Shown here: positions 18,415 to 26,579 of the stretch, piece after piece
How the letters are laid out: the number at the start of each line of letters is the position of its first letter
How positions within the stretch are numbered: the stretch's first letter is position 1
Origin: Bdellovibrionales bacterium
GTDB taxonomy: Bacteria > Bdellovibrionota_G > JALEGL01 > JAGRMV01
Assembly (NCBI GenBank): GCA_020434365.1
Contig: JAGRAX010000003.1
Coordinates: 1-59,323, forward strand
Length of the DNA: 59,323 bases
Direction: 5' to 3'
Notes under the pieces: model-generated
Database searches by the model: none
What the model saw: the letters and a program-made list of their open reading frames with translations, nothing else
What the model was told of the DNA's origin: nothing
Made by a program: the position numbers and the translations under genes

Positions 18415-20616
18415 TTGACCATACTCATGGGTGTTTTAGCTTCCAGCTATATGGAAGTCATCGTATTTTGTCTGATGACTTTTTCGATGATGTTCATTTT
18501 TCTACTTCTTCGAAAAGGTCGACAAGAAAAAGACGAAGCGGTTCTCGAAAGCTCCATCAAACACAATTTACATATTCCCCCTACTTTGCATCCTGAAATT
18601 GATCCAAACATTTGCATTGGAAGTTTATCCTGCATCAATGCCTGTCCCGAAGGAGATATTTTGGGAATCATAGATGGAAAGGCAAAGCTCACAATTGCTT
18701 CGAACTGTATCGGACACGGAAAATGTGAGCTCGAGTGTCCAGTAGACGCCATCAACTTGGTATTTGGAACTTCTGAACGAGGAGTGGATCTACCTGAAGT
18801 CGACGAATTTTATGAATCTTCCAAAGCGGGCATCCATATTGTGGGTGAACTTGGAGGTATGGGTCTGATCAAAAACGCATCTCGTCAAGGAATTCAAGTT
18901 GGAGAATTTTTAGCCTCTAAGCTCTCAAAGCAAAAAAGAGGAGAAAAAGTCCCTGTCTTTATTGTCGGAGCAGGTCCTGCCGGAATGGCAACAGCCCTGT
19001 CTCTAAAAGCAAAAGGAGTTGCGTTTGAAATTGTCACTCAAACTTCCATGGGAGGAACGATCGCAAATTACCCTCGACACAAAGTCGTCATGACAGAAAA
19101 AGTTAAGCTGCCTATCTATGGAAATTTTGGAAAAAGAACCATCAGCAAAGAAGACCTTATTTCCGAATACACGAAAGCCATGAAAAAGGGCAGAATCTCA
19201 ATCAAAGAGGGAATCTGTGTGGAAAAAATTTCGGGAAGCGACGGCCATTTTACTATTCAGACAAGCAAGGGAATCTTTAAAGCTCAAAAAGTAGTACTAG
19301 CGATCGGAAGAATGGGAACTCCCCGAAAACTCGATGTTCCAGGAGAAGATCGTGAAAAAGTTACCTATTTATTGTCGGATCCAATTCAATATAAAGGAAA
19401 ACATGTACTTGTTGTTGGAGGTGGAGATTCCGCGATGGAGAGCGTAAAAATGATTGCAAATGAAACCAATGCAAAGATTACGTTTTCATACAGAAATTCT
19501 TCCATTAGATCTGGCAAAATAAAAAATCGGGAAGCCATTGAAAAGCTAATTTCTGAGAAGAGAATCACCCCCATGATGCCTTCGGTAGTTAAGAAAATTG
19601 ATAGAGACTCTGTAACTCTATCCTTTAAGGACAAGCTGATAAAAATTAAAAACGACTATGTCATAGTCAACGCAGGGGGCGTTTTACCTACAGGATTTCT
19701 TAAGGACTCTGGAATTTCGGTCAAGAAGCACTTTGGAGAAGTTCGAGCAAGTAAATCCCTTTCCATGACAACAACAAAGAAAAAAGATAAATTTCTCTGG
19801 GGGTTATCTTTGGCTGGGCTTTCGATCTTAGCTTATCTAGCTTATGTCGGACGGGAATACTATTGGCTATCTACAGCAGAACGCGTTCGCTCTCCTCTCC
19901 ATGAAATGTTAAAACCTGGCGGGAGTTGGGGGAAAAATATTGGAGCCATTGCTACCATTGTCATGCTTTCCAATTTTTTTTATTTTTTCAGAAAAAATTT
20001 GAAATTTTTAAAAGGGAAAAAGAGCATCAAGAATTGGCTTCGATTTCATATTTTTGTAGGACTTATGAGCCCCCTTGTCATTTTATTTCACGCGGCCTTC
20101 CAATCCAGAAATCTCATTGCCACCATCTGCTACATCTCATTGTTGCTTGTGGTGGTCACTGGAATTATTGGACGCTATTTATTTGGCATGATCTCTGTAA
20201 ACAAAAAAGATCTCTTGAAAATCATTACAAAACTACAGCATGAAATCAATCCTATACTTGCAAATCTCAAAGCAACAAAAACTGTACATAAAATCTTACT
20301 TTCTGCATCGGAGCCCTTGTCTTCAGATACAAACTTGTTCTACTTTTTACTTCATGGCGTAAAGAGCCGATTGGCTCTTGAAGGACAGTTGATATCTACC
20401 AAGGATGTCTTTCCCAACCGAAGACAATATCGCATTTTTAGACAAAAGATTCTCAAAATGCGCCAACAAAACCGCAGAGTCCATATCTTCCAAAAAATAA
20501 AATTCATCATGAGCTATTGGAGAGTGATCCATGTAGTGCTTGCCATTGCACTACTTATTGTAATTTCAATTCATATTTATACTGTATTTCAGATGGGATA
20601 TGGAATTGGTTTTTAA
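18415..20616 (+). CDS. Membrane Fe-S/FAD/NAD(P) oxidoreductase fused to a haem-b transmembrane domain
   Basis: This 733-aa protein has, in order, an N-terminal helix (residues 9-28) and a ferredoxin-like part with C67/C73/C77 and C98/C104/C108. In both of its motifs the usual second Cys is replaced (Ser, His). A VGELGGMG segment, an FAD site GAGPAG (185) and a NAD(P) site GGGDSAM (335) follow. About five membrane helices run from 463 to the end. Two helices each carry HX13H (H545/H559 and H706/H720), the ferric-reductase-like pattern for two stacked haems b. It probably moves electrons from cytoplasmic NAD(P)H across the inner membrane. The start is TTG, supported by GAAGGA seven bases upstream. 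The next gene overlaps its end by 17 bp. Confidence 0.85.
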   Translation: MTILMGVLASSYMEVIVFCLMTFSMMFIFLLLRKGRQEKDEAVLESSIKHNLHIPPTLHPEIDPNICIGSLSCINACPEGDILGIIDGKAKLTIASNCIGHGKCELECPVDAINLVFGTSERGVDLPEVDEFYESSKAGIHIVGELGGMGLIKNASRQGIQVGEFLASKLSKQKRGEKVPVFIVGAGPAGMATALSLKAKGVAFEIVTQTSMGGTIANYPRHKVVMTEKVKLPIYGNFGKRTISKEDLISEYTKAMKKGRISIKEGICVEKISGSDGHFTIQTSKGIFKAQKVVLAIGRMGTPRKLDVPGEDREKVTYLLSDPIQYKGKHVLVVGGGDSAMESVKMIANETNAKITFSYRNSSIRSGKIKNREAIEKLISEKRITPMMPSVVKKIDRDSVTLSFKDKLIKIKNDYVIVNAGGVLPTGFLKDSGISVKKHFGEVRASKSLSMTTTKKKDKFLWGLSLAGLSILAYLAYVGREYYWLSTAERVRSPLHEMLKPGGSWGKNIGAIATIVMLSNFFYFFRKNLKFLKGKKSIKNWLRFHIFVGLMSPLVILFHAAFQSRNLIATICYISLLLVVVTGIIGRYLFGMISVNKKDLLKIITKLQHEINPILANLKATKTVHKILLSASEPLSSDTNLFYFLLHGVKSRLALEGQLISTKDVFPNRRQYRIFRQKILKMRQQNRRVHIFQKIKFIMSYWRVIHVVLAIALLIVISIHIYTVFQMGYGIGF

Positions 20617-22459
20617 ATTCAAACTGACTCAAAGGTGCACCCTATTGAGGGTCATATACCCAACAATTGCTATAGCATTTTTTTTCTATGGAAAACCTGC
20701 TTATGCTCAAATGAACTTTTTGTCCCCTGGACCACTTTCTGAGGTCCATACCGAAGTCGATAAACCTGAAGCTTGTAACAAATGCCATAAGTCAGGCAAA
20801 GGACTCTCTATTTCGCTTTGTTTAGACTGCCATGTAGAAATCAAGGAGCGCCTCGATAAGAGCAAAGGGTTTCACGGTCAAATGCAATCCATTGAAAAGC
20901 AATGCTTCAAATGTCACCCAGATCATGTTGGAAGAGATTTTAAGCTTATCGAATGGAAGCCCAGCAAAAAACAATTCGATCACAAGCAAACAGGCTATGA
21001 ACTCACAGGTGCTCATATCGAAGTAGAATGCGACGACTGTCACAATAAGAAACTCATACGAGACCCTCAAGTGTTAAAAATACTAGAAAAATACCCAAAA
21101 AAACAGAGTTACCTAGGAGTGTCAGACTCATGTCAAAGCTGTCATTTTGATGAGCATCGTGGACAACTCTCAAAAAAATGTCAGAACTGTCACCAAAGCT
21201 CTCGATGGAAACCTGTTGCAAAATTTAATCATCAAAAAACCTCGTTTCCTTTGTTAGGGAAGCACAAAAATGTCGCGTGCTCCAAATGTCATAAAACTAT
21301 CTCAGACTCCGGTAGATCAACTTCAAACCTCAAGCCAAAAAATTCTACCTATATGCAAATGAATGGATTTCCATTTGGCAGCTGCGAAAATTGTCACAAG
21401 GATGTACACAATGGATCTTTTGGGCCTGATTGTAAATCTTGTCATAATGAAAATTCATGGAAAAGTATTGGAGGAAGAATGGTTTCTGGAAGTAATTTCC
21501 ATGACAAAACCAGATATCCTCTGCTTGGAGCTCACAAAAATGTTTCATGCAAGGACTGTCATGGTCCATGGGGAAACCAAAAAGCCAAGTATAAAAACAT
21601 GAACTTTTCAAAATGTACGCACTGCCACATTGATGCACATGGTGGCCAACTTACATTGGTTTATCCATATCCAGGAAATGAAAGTAAAACCTGTGATGCC
21701 TGTCATACTTTAGAATCTTTTTCTAAAGTAAGTTATGGAATTAGCCAGCACCAAAAAACAAGATATCCTCTTGTGGGTTCTCACCAAGCCGTTCCCTGTA
21801 TTGACTGCCACAGAGAAAAATCTAGCATCGAGAGGAAAATTTCAACTAAGGCGGTAAAAGCACTGCAATTTCAAAAAAGAAAAATTCTTGTGAGTTTGGC
21901 AAACTTTTCAGAATATGGTCCATTGAATCAGTGTGAAAGCTGCCACAAAGACATCCATTATGGTCAATTCAAACAAAAAGCATGTAAAAATTGCCATGAT
22001 ACAAAATCATTTTTTCGTATTTCTTTTGACCATAATAAGGACAGTCAATTTGCTTTGAGTAGCGCTCATGAAAAAGTTCCTTGTTACAAATGTCACAAAA
22101 CAGTTACAAGCAAAAAAGGTGATAAAGCCGTACTTTATAAACCTCTAAGAAGCGAATGTTCATACTGTCACGAAGATATTCATGCGGGTCAATTTAGGAC
22201 AAAGAAAGGAGCGCCCGCAAAATGTGAAAAATGCCATGGCGATGCAGATTGGAAGAAAGATCTTACTTTTGATCACAACGACAAGGCTTATACTTCTTAT
22301 TTTTTAGAAGGAAAACACAAAAAAGTTGAATGCAACAAATGTCATCCCAAAATCACGATGAGAAATAAAAAAGAATCCACACTCTATAAACCTCTACCCA
22401 AAAACTGTTTTGGATGTCATGCAGACTACCACAAAGGTGAGTTTGGAGACTTTTTATGA
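20600..22459 (+). CDS. Secreted 20-haem c-type cytochrome
   Basis: The 619-aa periplasmic protein has a signal peptide ending near KPAYAQ (residue 36) and 20 CXXCH motifs. Most of it is a tri-haem repeat of about 55-110 residues. Each unit has CxxCH.D.H.G, then CxxCH, then an FxH..T.FPL.G.H segment followed by CxxCH, and the extra His residues could serve as distal ligands. Five full units are seen, after an irregular first four-haem part. The last unit stops after its first haem (CFGCHADYHKGEF). The next gene supplies the missing part. It probably acts as an electron wire or store. No CXXCK or other catalytic haem site is seen, so nitrite-reductase-type activity is not supported. Confidence 0.92.
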   Translation: MELVFKFKLTQRCTLLRVIYPTIAIAFFFYGKPAYAQMNFLSPGPLSEVHTEVDKPEACNKCHKSGKGLSISLCLDCHVEIKERLDKSKGFHGQMQSIEKQCFKCHPDHVGRDFKLIEWKPSKKQFDHKQTGYELTGAHIEVECDDCHNKKLIRDPQVLKILEKYPKKQSYLGVSDSCQSCHFDEHRGQLSKKCQNCHQSSRWKPVAKFNHQKTSFPLLGKHKNVACSKCHKTISDSGRSTSNLKPKNSTYMQMNGFPFGSCENCHKDVHNGSFGPDCKSCHNENSWKSIGGRMVSGSNFHDKTRYPLLGAHKNVSCKDCHGPWGNQKAKYKNMNFSKCTHCHIDAHGGQLTLVYPYPGNESKTCDACHTLESFSKVSYGISQHQKTRYPLVGSHQAVPCIDCHREKSSIERKISTKAVKALQFQKRKILVSLANFSEYGPLNQCESCHKDIHYGQFKQKACKNCHDTKSFFRISFDHNKDSQFALSSAHEKVPCYKCHKTVTSKKGDKAVLYKPLRSECSYCHEDIHAGQFRTKKGAPAKCEKCHGDADWKKDLTFDHNDKAYTSYFLEGKHKKVECNKCHPKITMRNKKESTLYKPLPKNCFGCHADYHKGEFGDFL

Positions 22460-23313
22460 AAATCCAAAAAAGAGATAAAGTCATATTTATAATATTTGTC
22501 TTTTTGTCGGTATCAACATTTGGGCCTACTCATCTCTATGCGAAAAAGAAGCAGAATGTTTCTTCAAAAAGCACTCAACTAAAATGTGAAAGCTGCCACA
22601 AAGTTTCCGGATGGTCACCCGCCAGTTTTGATCATGATAAAACGGGATTTCCCTTGAAAGGAAGACACCAATATATCCGATGTAGCGAATGTCATCCCGA
22701 GAGCCAATTCTCTAAGCCCATACCCAGAGATTGTCAAGGCTGTCACAATGATGTTCACACAGGAAAGCTGGGAAAATTTTGTGAGAAGTGTCACAACCCG
22801 TCGGACTGGAAAGGTTCATTTACAATCGAACAACATCGAAGAACAAACTTTCCACTGACTGGAGCTCATGCTTTGCTTCCATGTCAGGAATGTCACCAAG
22901 ATATTAAAAACAAGTCTTTTTCGAGGGCATCGGTAAAATGTTTCTCTTGCCATGAAGCCGACTACGTATCTACGGCAAGCTCTAGCATCAATCATGTGAC
23001 TGCTGGATTTAGCCAACGATGCCAAGACTGCCATCGTTCCAATCGTTGGACACCTTCCATCGGATTTAGGCAGCACGATGCATGTTTTCCAATTTCGGGT
23101 GGAGCCCATCGCAATATTTTATGTTTGGAATGCCATAATTCTATACCCAATATTTCTAGTCTGGGAGCCTGCAACTCTGGAACCTTTTTTTGTGGAAACT
23201 GCCACCAGGGATCTCATTCACAATCCAAAATGGATGCAAAACACAATGAAGTTGTAGGCTATCAATTTGTGGATCAAAAGTGCTATGAGTGCCATCGAGA
23301 TGGACAAGAGTAA
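22456..23313 (+). CDS. Secreted 10-haem c-type cytochrome
   Basis: The 285-aa protein has a signal peptide (VIFIIFVFLSVSTFG, cleavage near HLYA) and 10 CXXCH motifs. It begins with the last two haems of a tri-haem unit (CESCHKVSGW...FDHDKTGFPLKGRH...CSECH), then two full units, then two further haems. The start codon overlaps the stop of the 20-haem gene as ATGA. The array therefore runs across the gene boundary, as if one 30-haem protein had been split and given a second signal peptide. The stop lies 3 bp from the end of the convergent beta-barrel gene. Role: periplasmic electron transfer, inferred. Confidence 0.92.
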   Translation: MKIQKRDKVIFIIFVFLSVSTFGPTHLYAKKKQNVSSKSTQLKCESCHKVSGWSPASFDHDKTGFPLKGRHQYIRCSECHPESQFSKPIPRDCQGCHNDVHTGKLGKFCEKCHNPSDWKGSFTIEQHRRTNFPLTGAHALLPCQECHQDIKNKSFSRASVKCFSCHEADYVSTASSSINHVTAGFSQRCQDCHRSNRWTPSIGFRQHDACFPISGGAHRNILCLECHNSIPNISSLGACNSGTFFCGNCHQGSHSQSKMDAKHNEVVGYQFVDQKCYECHRDGQE

Positions 23314-23316
23314 GAG

Positions 23317-24978
23317 CTAAATTTGGCCCGTAATTCCAATCTGAGCACCAAAACCTTTTGTATCCAAACCAAAGCGACTAAAGGTTGAGGCTTGTAAAGC
23401 AATATGCCGAGTAAGTTGGGAAGTAACAAAAATTGAACCACCCCACTCATCGTATAGAGAATTTGACTGCAATTCGTGTGTATAGCTAAGCTGAGATGCA
23501 AGCTTAATGTTTGATGCAACTTGATAGTGAGCTCGTATAAAGGTCGTATGCCCCCCAACCCAACCCCACTCTTCCTGATGACCAACACTCATACCTCCCT
23601 TTGCTCCAAAGAGCTTAGGAGACTGAACTTCAGTTCCAAGGTATTTTCTAGATTTTTGATCTCCAGCATCTTCGTACGCAAGACCACCATGTAGAAGTAA
23701 CTCAATCATTGGATGAATTTGATATCTAAAAGTATTTTCCAGTCGCTTTGAAGGATTGTCCTGTAATTCTGATTCATCCATACTTTGTTGTACTATCCAT
23801 CTACCACTTAGATTTACACTTCCTTTCTTTACAGGAACAAGCAATATATCCAAACGTGTTTCATCCAACGAACTGCCTCTCTCTCCCACTGCATTGAATT
23901 TGGTTTGCAAAAAAGCAGAATTGAGCCCGGAGAAGCGCGAATACAAAAAATGCTCAATTTCAATATTTTGTCCAAAATATTGAGAATTTATATAGCTTGC
24001 TCTCATCTGTTGTGAAATTGATATCTTTTTTTTATCATACAGCTGCTGATCAAAAAAAATCCCAGCTTCAGCATCTTTAGATGACAAGGACAAGGATACA
24101 GAATCTGGTCTCGTTCCAGCATAGGCACCCACACGCAATGCTCTACTTACATCAAGACTCGCCAAACCTCCGTCTATCAATGACAAACCTGGAACTTCTC
24201 TGGATCTTATTCTTCCTGCCTCTGCTTTGAAAGATCCATTTTCAGCTTCATATTGAACCGACATTTCCCATACATAAAGCTGAAAATCTTGACTGGGTCT
24301 AAAACGCCTCTCTTCTGTGGAGCTCCAATACTGAGTACTGAGATCTATGCTACTTGTAAGCTTGCTATTTCCTAAAGGAGTATCGTAAATGGATAGAGAA
24401 GTGCTCTCTTGATGAAAACTTCTTGACCCCGACTGCTTCCACGTATGATGAGATACCTGAGCCTCTACATCTACAACATTAAATATTTCTTTTGTGGATG
24501 ATTTTTTTTTTTGAGATTTCGGGTCTTGTTGGAAAACCACTTTTTGTATCGATGTTCCTCTTACAGCTTGATACAACTCAGAGAGTTTTGGATTGGAAAT
24601 TACGCTGGAGTCTACTTTTTTTACCATATCAATTTTATTTTTAAATACGACCAAATCCCCCATTTTGCCATTGTCAGACCTACATGTGCTGGAGTGATCT
24701 GCGAGCTCTTCAATGATACAAGTATAAAGTAGCTTCTTAGATCTGTAGACTTCAGCTTGATCTCCCGGCCTAACACCTTCAAAAATGCCAATGTCAAAAT
24801 ATACAATAACGTCGGTAAAATACGTAACTCTACCATATTGAATTTTTTTTGGAACCCGATCCCATGACTCAAGTTGAGAACGAATATGTTTCGATGGAGT
24901 TTTGACTACAGCAAACAAAGGAGAAGCACAAAACACAAAGAAACCAACAAACAAAATTCTTACCTGTAGAAACTTCAT
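23317..24978 (-). CDS. Outer-membrane beta-barrel protein next to multihaem cytochromes
   Basis: The 553-aa protein has a Sec signal peptide (ILFVGFFVFCASPLFA). Residues about 40-130 look like an SH3-like or FlgT-type domain (FEGVRPGDQAEVYRS). From about residue 190 the sequence is a long series of alternating-pattern strands with polar turns, typical of a porin-like barrel. The last strand ends in Ile rather than the usual Phe. Two Cys in the N-terminal part (YTCIIEE, STCRSD) could pair. It follows the 15-haem lipoprotein gene by 9 bp in the same direction. It may form the barrel of a porin-cytochrome conduit (inference); I cannot match it to MtrB or another named family. Confidence 0.75.
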   Translation of the reverse strand: MKFLQVRILFVGFFVFCASPLFAVVKTPSKHIRSQLESWDRVPKKIQYGRVTYFTDVIVYFDIGIFEGVRPGDQAEVYRSKKLLYTCIIEELADHSSTCRSDNGKMGDLVVFKNKIDMVKKVDSSVISNPKLSELYQAVRGTSIQKVVFQQDPKSQKKKSSTKEIFNVVDVEAQVSHHTWKQSGSRSFHQESTSLSIYDTPLGNSKLTSSIDLSTQYWSSTEERRFRPSQDFQLYVWEMSVQYEAENGSFKAEAGRIRSREVPGLSLIDGGLASLDVSRALRVGAYAGTRPDSVSLSLSSKDAEAGIFFDQQLYDKKKISISQQMRASYINSQYFGQNIEIEHFLYSRFSGLNSAFLQTKFNAVGERGSSLDETRLDILLVPVKKGSVNLSGRWIVQQSMDESELQDNPSKRLENTFRYQIHPMIELLLHGGLAYEDAGDQKSRKYLGTEVQSPKLFGAKGGMSVGHQEEWGWVGGHTTFIRAHYQVASNIKLASQLSYTHELQSNSLYDEWGGSIFVTSQLTRHIALQASTFSRFGLDTKGFGAQIGITGQI

Positions 24979-24987
24979 GCAAACATA

Positions 24988-26355
24988 CTAACCATTACCA
25001 TTTGGATGACAAGATACACAATTTCCCCAAGTTTCGTTAGTAAAGATACTTGAACTATACCCACCGACTCCACCGTGCTGACCGTTGGTTTTGTTCTGAG
25101 TGTGTTCATGACAGCCCGCCCCCAGACAACTAAACTTGGTAAAATCTGTCGCTTGATACGAACGATCGCTTCTCGTTTTATTGTGACAATCTGTACAACC
25201 TCTGATCTGTGCACGATGGCGACCCGATGACACTGGGAATAGGCTATTGTGAGATGAAATGGTTTTTACAACTGAATCGGGATGACAATCTAGACATGCC
25301 GCAGTGGTATATTGATAGCCATAAATTCCACTTTTAATCCCGGAATGATCACTGTTTGTCGTTGCACTATCGTGGCAATTTAAACAAGTCACAACGCTAT
25401 AGTTGCTTGCATTCGTATGACAGTCCGCACACATTGCAGATTCATGGGCGCTACCAGAAGAAATGGGGAACTTGGTACTTGTATGTACAGCGACAGATAT
25501 TAAACTAGACTGTTCTCCGCTTGGATGACAAGAAAGGCAATTTCCCCAAGTCTCATTCGTAAAGATACTGGGGCTGTACCCACCTACTCCACTATGTGCA
25601 TTATTGGTCGAGTTCTGCGCATGTTCATGACAGCCCGCCCCCAAACAACTAAACTTGGTAAAATCTGTCGCTGGATAAGGTCGATCGCTGCGCATTTTAT
25701 TGTGACAGTCCGTACACCCTCTAAGTTGGGCTCTATGATCTCCAGAAGAAATGGGAAATTGACTGTTATGAGATGAAATGGTTTTCACAACTGAATCCGC
25801 ATGGCATTGGATACATGCTGCAGTGCTATATAGATAACCATAGGATCCACTCTTAATACCTGCATGTTCAGGGTTTGTTTTGCTATCTCTATGTTCATGA
25901 CAGCCCGTACAACTCACAACGCTGTAATCATTAATATCCGTATGACATTCTACACAGGCCAGATCCATATGCGAACTTCCCTGAGAAATGGGAAACAGTG
26001 TACTGCTATGTTCGTCTCTAGACAAGTCATTTGCTTCTCCGCTTGGATGACAGGAGAAGCAAGACGAACTCACAAACTCATATCCCGAAACACTTGTATG
26101 ATCTGAATTGGTTTCACTTTCAAGGTGGCAAGAAGACGTCAAGCAGGTAAACTGCCTAAACGTATCAAAAGGCCCATGACAAACATTGCAATCTACTTCC
26201 TTATGATTTCCTTGAGATGTAAGAATAAAAGGGCTATGGGTTCCCCAAACGACTCGATCAAAGGATCCGTCAACATTAAGATCTTCCAATCCTCGACATG
26301 CAGAAAAAACTACAACTACAATTAAGAATATATATTTTACTGCAGTACTGCTCAT
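24988..26355 (-). CDS. 15-haem-motif cytochrome c lipoprotein with CX4CH sites and internal duplication
   Basis: The 455-aa protein has a lipobox-like FSAC at residues 17-20, so it is probably lipid-anchored. It carries 12 CXXCH and 3 CX4CH motifs (CLTSSCH, CLGAGCH twice). CX4CH sites are known from Geobacter-type CxxxxCH/CXXCH cytochromes. Residues about 99-272 and 273-445 are two close copies of a 173-174-residue unit, each with six haem motifs, and a third copy begins at 446 (CVSCHPNGNG) and stops. GGGGATTAG precedes the ATG. With the beta-barrel gene 9 bp downstream it is a candidate outer-membrane or surface electron carrier. Confidence 0.9.
   Translation of the reverse strand: MSSTAVKYIFLIVVVVFSACRGLEDLNVDGSFDRVVWGTHSPFILTSQGNHKEVDCNVCHGPFDTFRQFTCLTSSCHLESETNSDHTSVSGYEFVSSSCFSCHPSGEANDLSRDEHSSTLFPISQGSSHMDLACVECHTDINDYSVVSCTGCHEHRDSKTNPEHAGIKSGSYGYLYSTAACIQCHADSVVKTISSHNSQFPISSGDHRAQLRGCTDCHNKMRSDRPYPATDFTKFSCLGAGCHEHAQNSTNNAHSGVGGYSPSIFTNETWGNCLSCHPSGEQSSLISVAVHTSTKFPISSGSAHESAMCADCHTNASNYSVVTCLNCHDSATTNSDHSGIKSGIYGYQYTTAACLDCHPDSVVKTISSHNSLFPVSSGRHRAQIRGCTDCHNKTRSDRSYQATDFTKFSCLGAGCHEHTQNKTNGQHGGVGGYSSSIFTNETWGNCVSCHPNGNG
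25021..26061 (-). repeat. Two tandem ~520-bp coding repeats in the 15-haem cytochrome gene
   Basis: Bases 25540-26061 and 25021-25539 encode two copies of a unit that starts at CxSCHPSGE and ends at TNETWGN. Protein identity is very high in the second half of each unit (for instance the TDFTKFSCLGAGCHEH segments). The copies differ by one codon in length (174 and 173). This points to recent duplication by unequal crossover within the gene. Confidence 0.85.
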
Positions 26356-26382
26356 CTAATCCCCTGGCTTGTCAAGTGACTA

Positions 26383-26412
26383 ATTGTACCATTTCACAAA
26401 AGCCAAATTCAA
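26383..26412 (-). promoter_or_regulatory. Candidate sigma70 promoter for the lipoprotein cytochrome/barrel genes
   Basis: On the minus strand there is TTGAAT, an 18-bp spacer, and TACAAT. The -10 box ends 27 bp before the ATG at 26355. Placement and match are reasonable but this is prediction only. Confidence 0.45.
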
Positions 26413-26579
26413 GATCATTGAAACAAAATAAAAAGTGGGTGAAATCCTTACAAAACTCATACCAAGATCGTATCTATTTTAACCACAGCATTCTAAATGG
26501 TTAGATCAAAATTGTTAACAAAAGTTCCAAAAGCCACTCGGACTCGTTCATAGCTTGATATGAATGCGATATGTAAAAT

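Noticed and set aside
20600-22459. Multihaem nitrite or tetrathionate reductase
   Set aside because: All motifs are ordinary CXXCH within a regular repeat; no CXXCK or known catalytic site is seen.
25021-26061. Long tandem repeats considered as CRISPR or satellite
   Set aside because: They are protein-coding units of about 520 bp with haem motifs; no short repeat/spacer structure exists.
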